NCBI GenBank assembly: GCA_015522395.1
Contig: WAMH01000086.1
Coordinates: forward strand, 1 to 6,719
Direction of reading: 5' to 3'
Source: Thermococcus sp.
GTDB taxonomy: Archaea > Methanobacteriota_B > Thermococci > Thermococcales > Thermococcaceae
Length of the DNA: 6,719 bases
Positions 5,664 through 6,719 of the stretch are shown here, piece by piece (position 1 is the first letter of the stretch; every line of letters begins with the position of its first letter). The translations under genes were made by a program, and so were the position numbers. A model generated the notes under the pieces. It was not told the DNA's origin. It saw nothing but the letters and a program-made list of their open reading frames with translations, and searched no databases.

Positions 5664-6719
5664 TCAGCTTCCGTATTTCTTCTCTTTTGCCGCCTTCACC
5701 AGTCCCCTGAAGACCGGCGCGGGGTTCATCGGCCTGGACTTGAACTCCGGATGGAACTGGGTCGCTATGAAGTAGCTGTGCTCCGGAAGCTCAAGTATCT
5801 CCATCCTCCTGCTGTCGTCGCCGGCTATGCCGCTGAAAACCAGACCGGCCTTTTCGAACCGCTCAATGTAGTCAGGGTTGACCTCCCAGCGGTGCCTGTG
5901 GCGTTCGTAGACTATCTCCCTGCCGTAGAGTTCTCTCGCGAGGGTGTTGGGCTTTATGTGAACCGGGTAGGCGCCGAGGCGCATCGTTCCGCCGAGCCTG
6001 TCAAGGTCACGCTGCTCAGGCATGAGATCAACGACTGGATACGGAGTCTGCGGGTCTATCTCGGTTGAGTGTGCCCCCTTGAGTTCGAGGACGTTCCTCG
6101 CGAACTCGACGACGGTTAGCTGGAAGCCGAAGCAGATGCCGAGGAAGGGAACGTCGTTCTCGCGGGCGTAGCGGGCCGCCATCATCTTGCCCTCTGTGCC
6201 ACGTGCGCCGAAGCCTCCGGGAACGATGATTCCATCGACGCCCTCGAGGAGCTTTGTTCCAGCTTTTTCAAGCTCCTCCGCCTCTATCCAGCGGATCTTC
6301 ACCTTAACGCCGTTGGCGACGCTGGAGTGCTTCAAAGCCTCCTTTATGCTCAGGTAGGAGTCAGCTAACTTGACGTACTTGCCGACGATGGCTATCTCAA
6401 CCGTATCCTCAAGGTTCTTGTACTTCTCGACCATCTCGCGCCAGGCGTCGAGTTCTGGCTCCCTCTCCGGGAGGCCGAGCCTCTTGGTGAGATACTTAGC
6501 AAGGCCCTCTTTCTCCAGCATCAGCGGAACCTCGTAGGTGTCCTCTACGTCGTAGGCACTTATTACCGCCTCGTCCGGAACGTTCGTGAAGAGGCTTATC
6601 TTGAGCCTCGCGGACTCCTCAAGCGGCTCCTCCGAGCGCGCCACTATCGCGTCCGGCTGGATTCCGAGGGAGCGCAGTTCCTTAACGCTGTGCTGGGTCG
6701 GCTTTGTCTTCTGCTCTCC
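5664..6719 (-). CDS. pyrG: CTP synthase, N-terminal part cut by window edge
   Basis: The enzyme converts UTP to CTP using ATP and glutamine in the cytoplasm, the last step of pyrimidine nucleotide synthesis. The 351 residues present start at an edge codon reading GEQKTKPTQHSVKEL, the UTP-binding part of the synthetase domain (KTKPTQ at window residues 4-9). About 180 N-terminal residues, including the ATP P-loop, lie beyond 6719. The glutaminase domain has VGKY (112-115), PGGFGARGTEG (167-177), GICFGFQ with nucleophile Cys196 (codon at 6134-6132), GGTMRLG, ERHRHRWEVN and QFHPEFKSRP with His323 and Glu325, so the catalytic triad is complete. GICFGFQ replaces the bacterial GICLGMQ. GTG at 6644 is internal, not a start. 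The stop is 2 bp from that of the converging membrane-protein gene. Confidence 0.96.
   Translation of the reverse strand, partial: GEQKTKPTQHSVKELRSLGIQPDAIVARSEEPLEESARLKISLFTNVPDEAVISAYDVEDTYEVPLMLEKEGLAKYLTKRLGLPEREPELDAWREMVEKYKNLEDTVEIAIVGKYVKLADSYLSIKEALKHSSVANGVKVKIRWIEAEELEKAGTKLLEGVDGIIVPGGFGARGTEGKMMAARYARENDVPFLGICFGFQLTVVEFARNVLELKGAHSTEIDPQTPYPVVDLMPEQRDLDRLGGTMRLGAYPVHIKPNTLARELYGREIVYERHRHRWEVNPDYIERFEKAGLVFSGIAGDDSRRMEILELPEHSYFIATQFHPEFKSRPMNPAPVFRGLVKAAKEKKYGS

Noticed and set aside
5664..6644. GTG at 6644 as the start of a short CTP synthase-like protein
   Set aside because: The frame continues upstream to the window edge with conserved CTP synthase sequence (KTKPTQHSVKEL), so the codon is an internal valine and the gene is simply cut by the window.

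Overview
The window looks chromosomal and archaeal, most likely from Thermococcales (a Thermococcus-like genome). The evidence is an archaeal/eukaryotic-type ribosomal protein S8e, an archaeal NOG1 GTPase, a bifunctional GlmU-type sugar nucleotidyltransferase of the archaeal kind, Shine-Dalgarno sequences matching the archaeal anti-SD (GGAGGTGAT), and AT-rich TATA boxes about 25-40 bp ahead of several genes. The species is inferred from protein resemblance only. No IS element, CRISPR array, tRNA or rRNA was seen.

Layout: (1) 1-1818, minus strand, is a two-gene operon. A UppP/BacA-fold membrane protein (1009-1818) is followed, with an ATGA stop/start overlap, by a GlmU-like sugar-1-phosphate nucleotidyltransferase that runs off the left edge. 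(2) 1819-1873 is a short divergent promoter region whose two core promoters appear interlocked. (3) 1874-4078, plus strand, holds three genes with their own promoter-like sequences: a metallo-beta-lactamase-fold hydrolase, a 66-residue two-helix membrane protein and the NOG1-family GTPase. (4) 4079-4264 is a convergent intergenic gap with an elaborate set of inverted repeats. (5) 4265-4657, minus strand, is rps8e, with a divergent promoter region to (6) a 295-residue multi-spanning membrane protein of unknown function (4774-5661, plus). (7) The C-terminal two thirds of CTP synthase (pyrG) run leftwards from the right edge and stop 2 bp from the end of gene 6.

Most genes are housekeeping: UDP-sugar supply, ribosome assembly, ribosome structure and CTP synthesis. 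They do not form one obvious pathway beyond the first operon, which pairs a UDP-sugar enzyme with a polyprenyl-phosphate-phosphatase-fold protein and so suggests cell-surface glycan or glycolipid work. The two most unusual items are that this UppP-fold protein has lost every recognised catalytic residue of the family while keeping the alignment around them, and the composite inverted repeat at 4101-4187. I do not see a clear new multi-gene defence or mobile system here.
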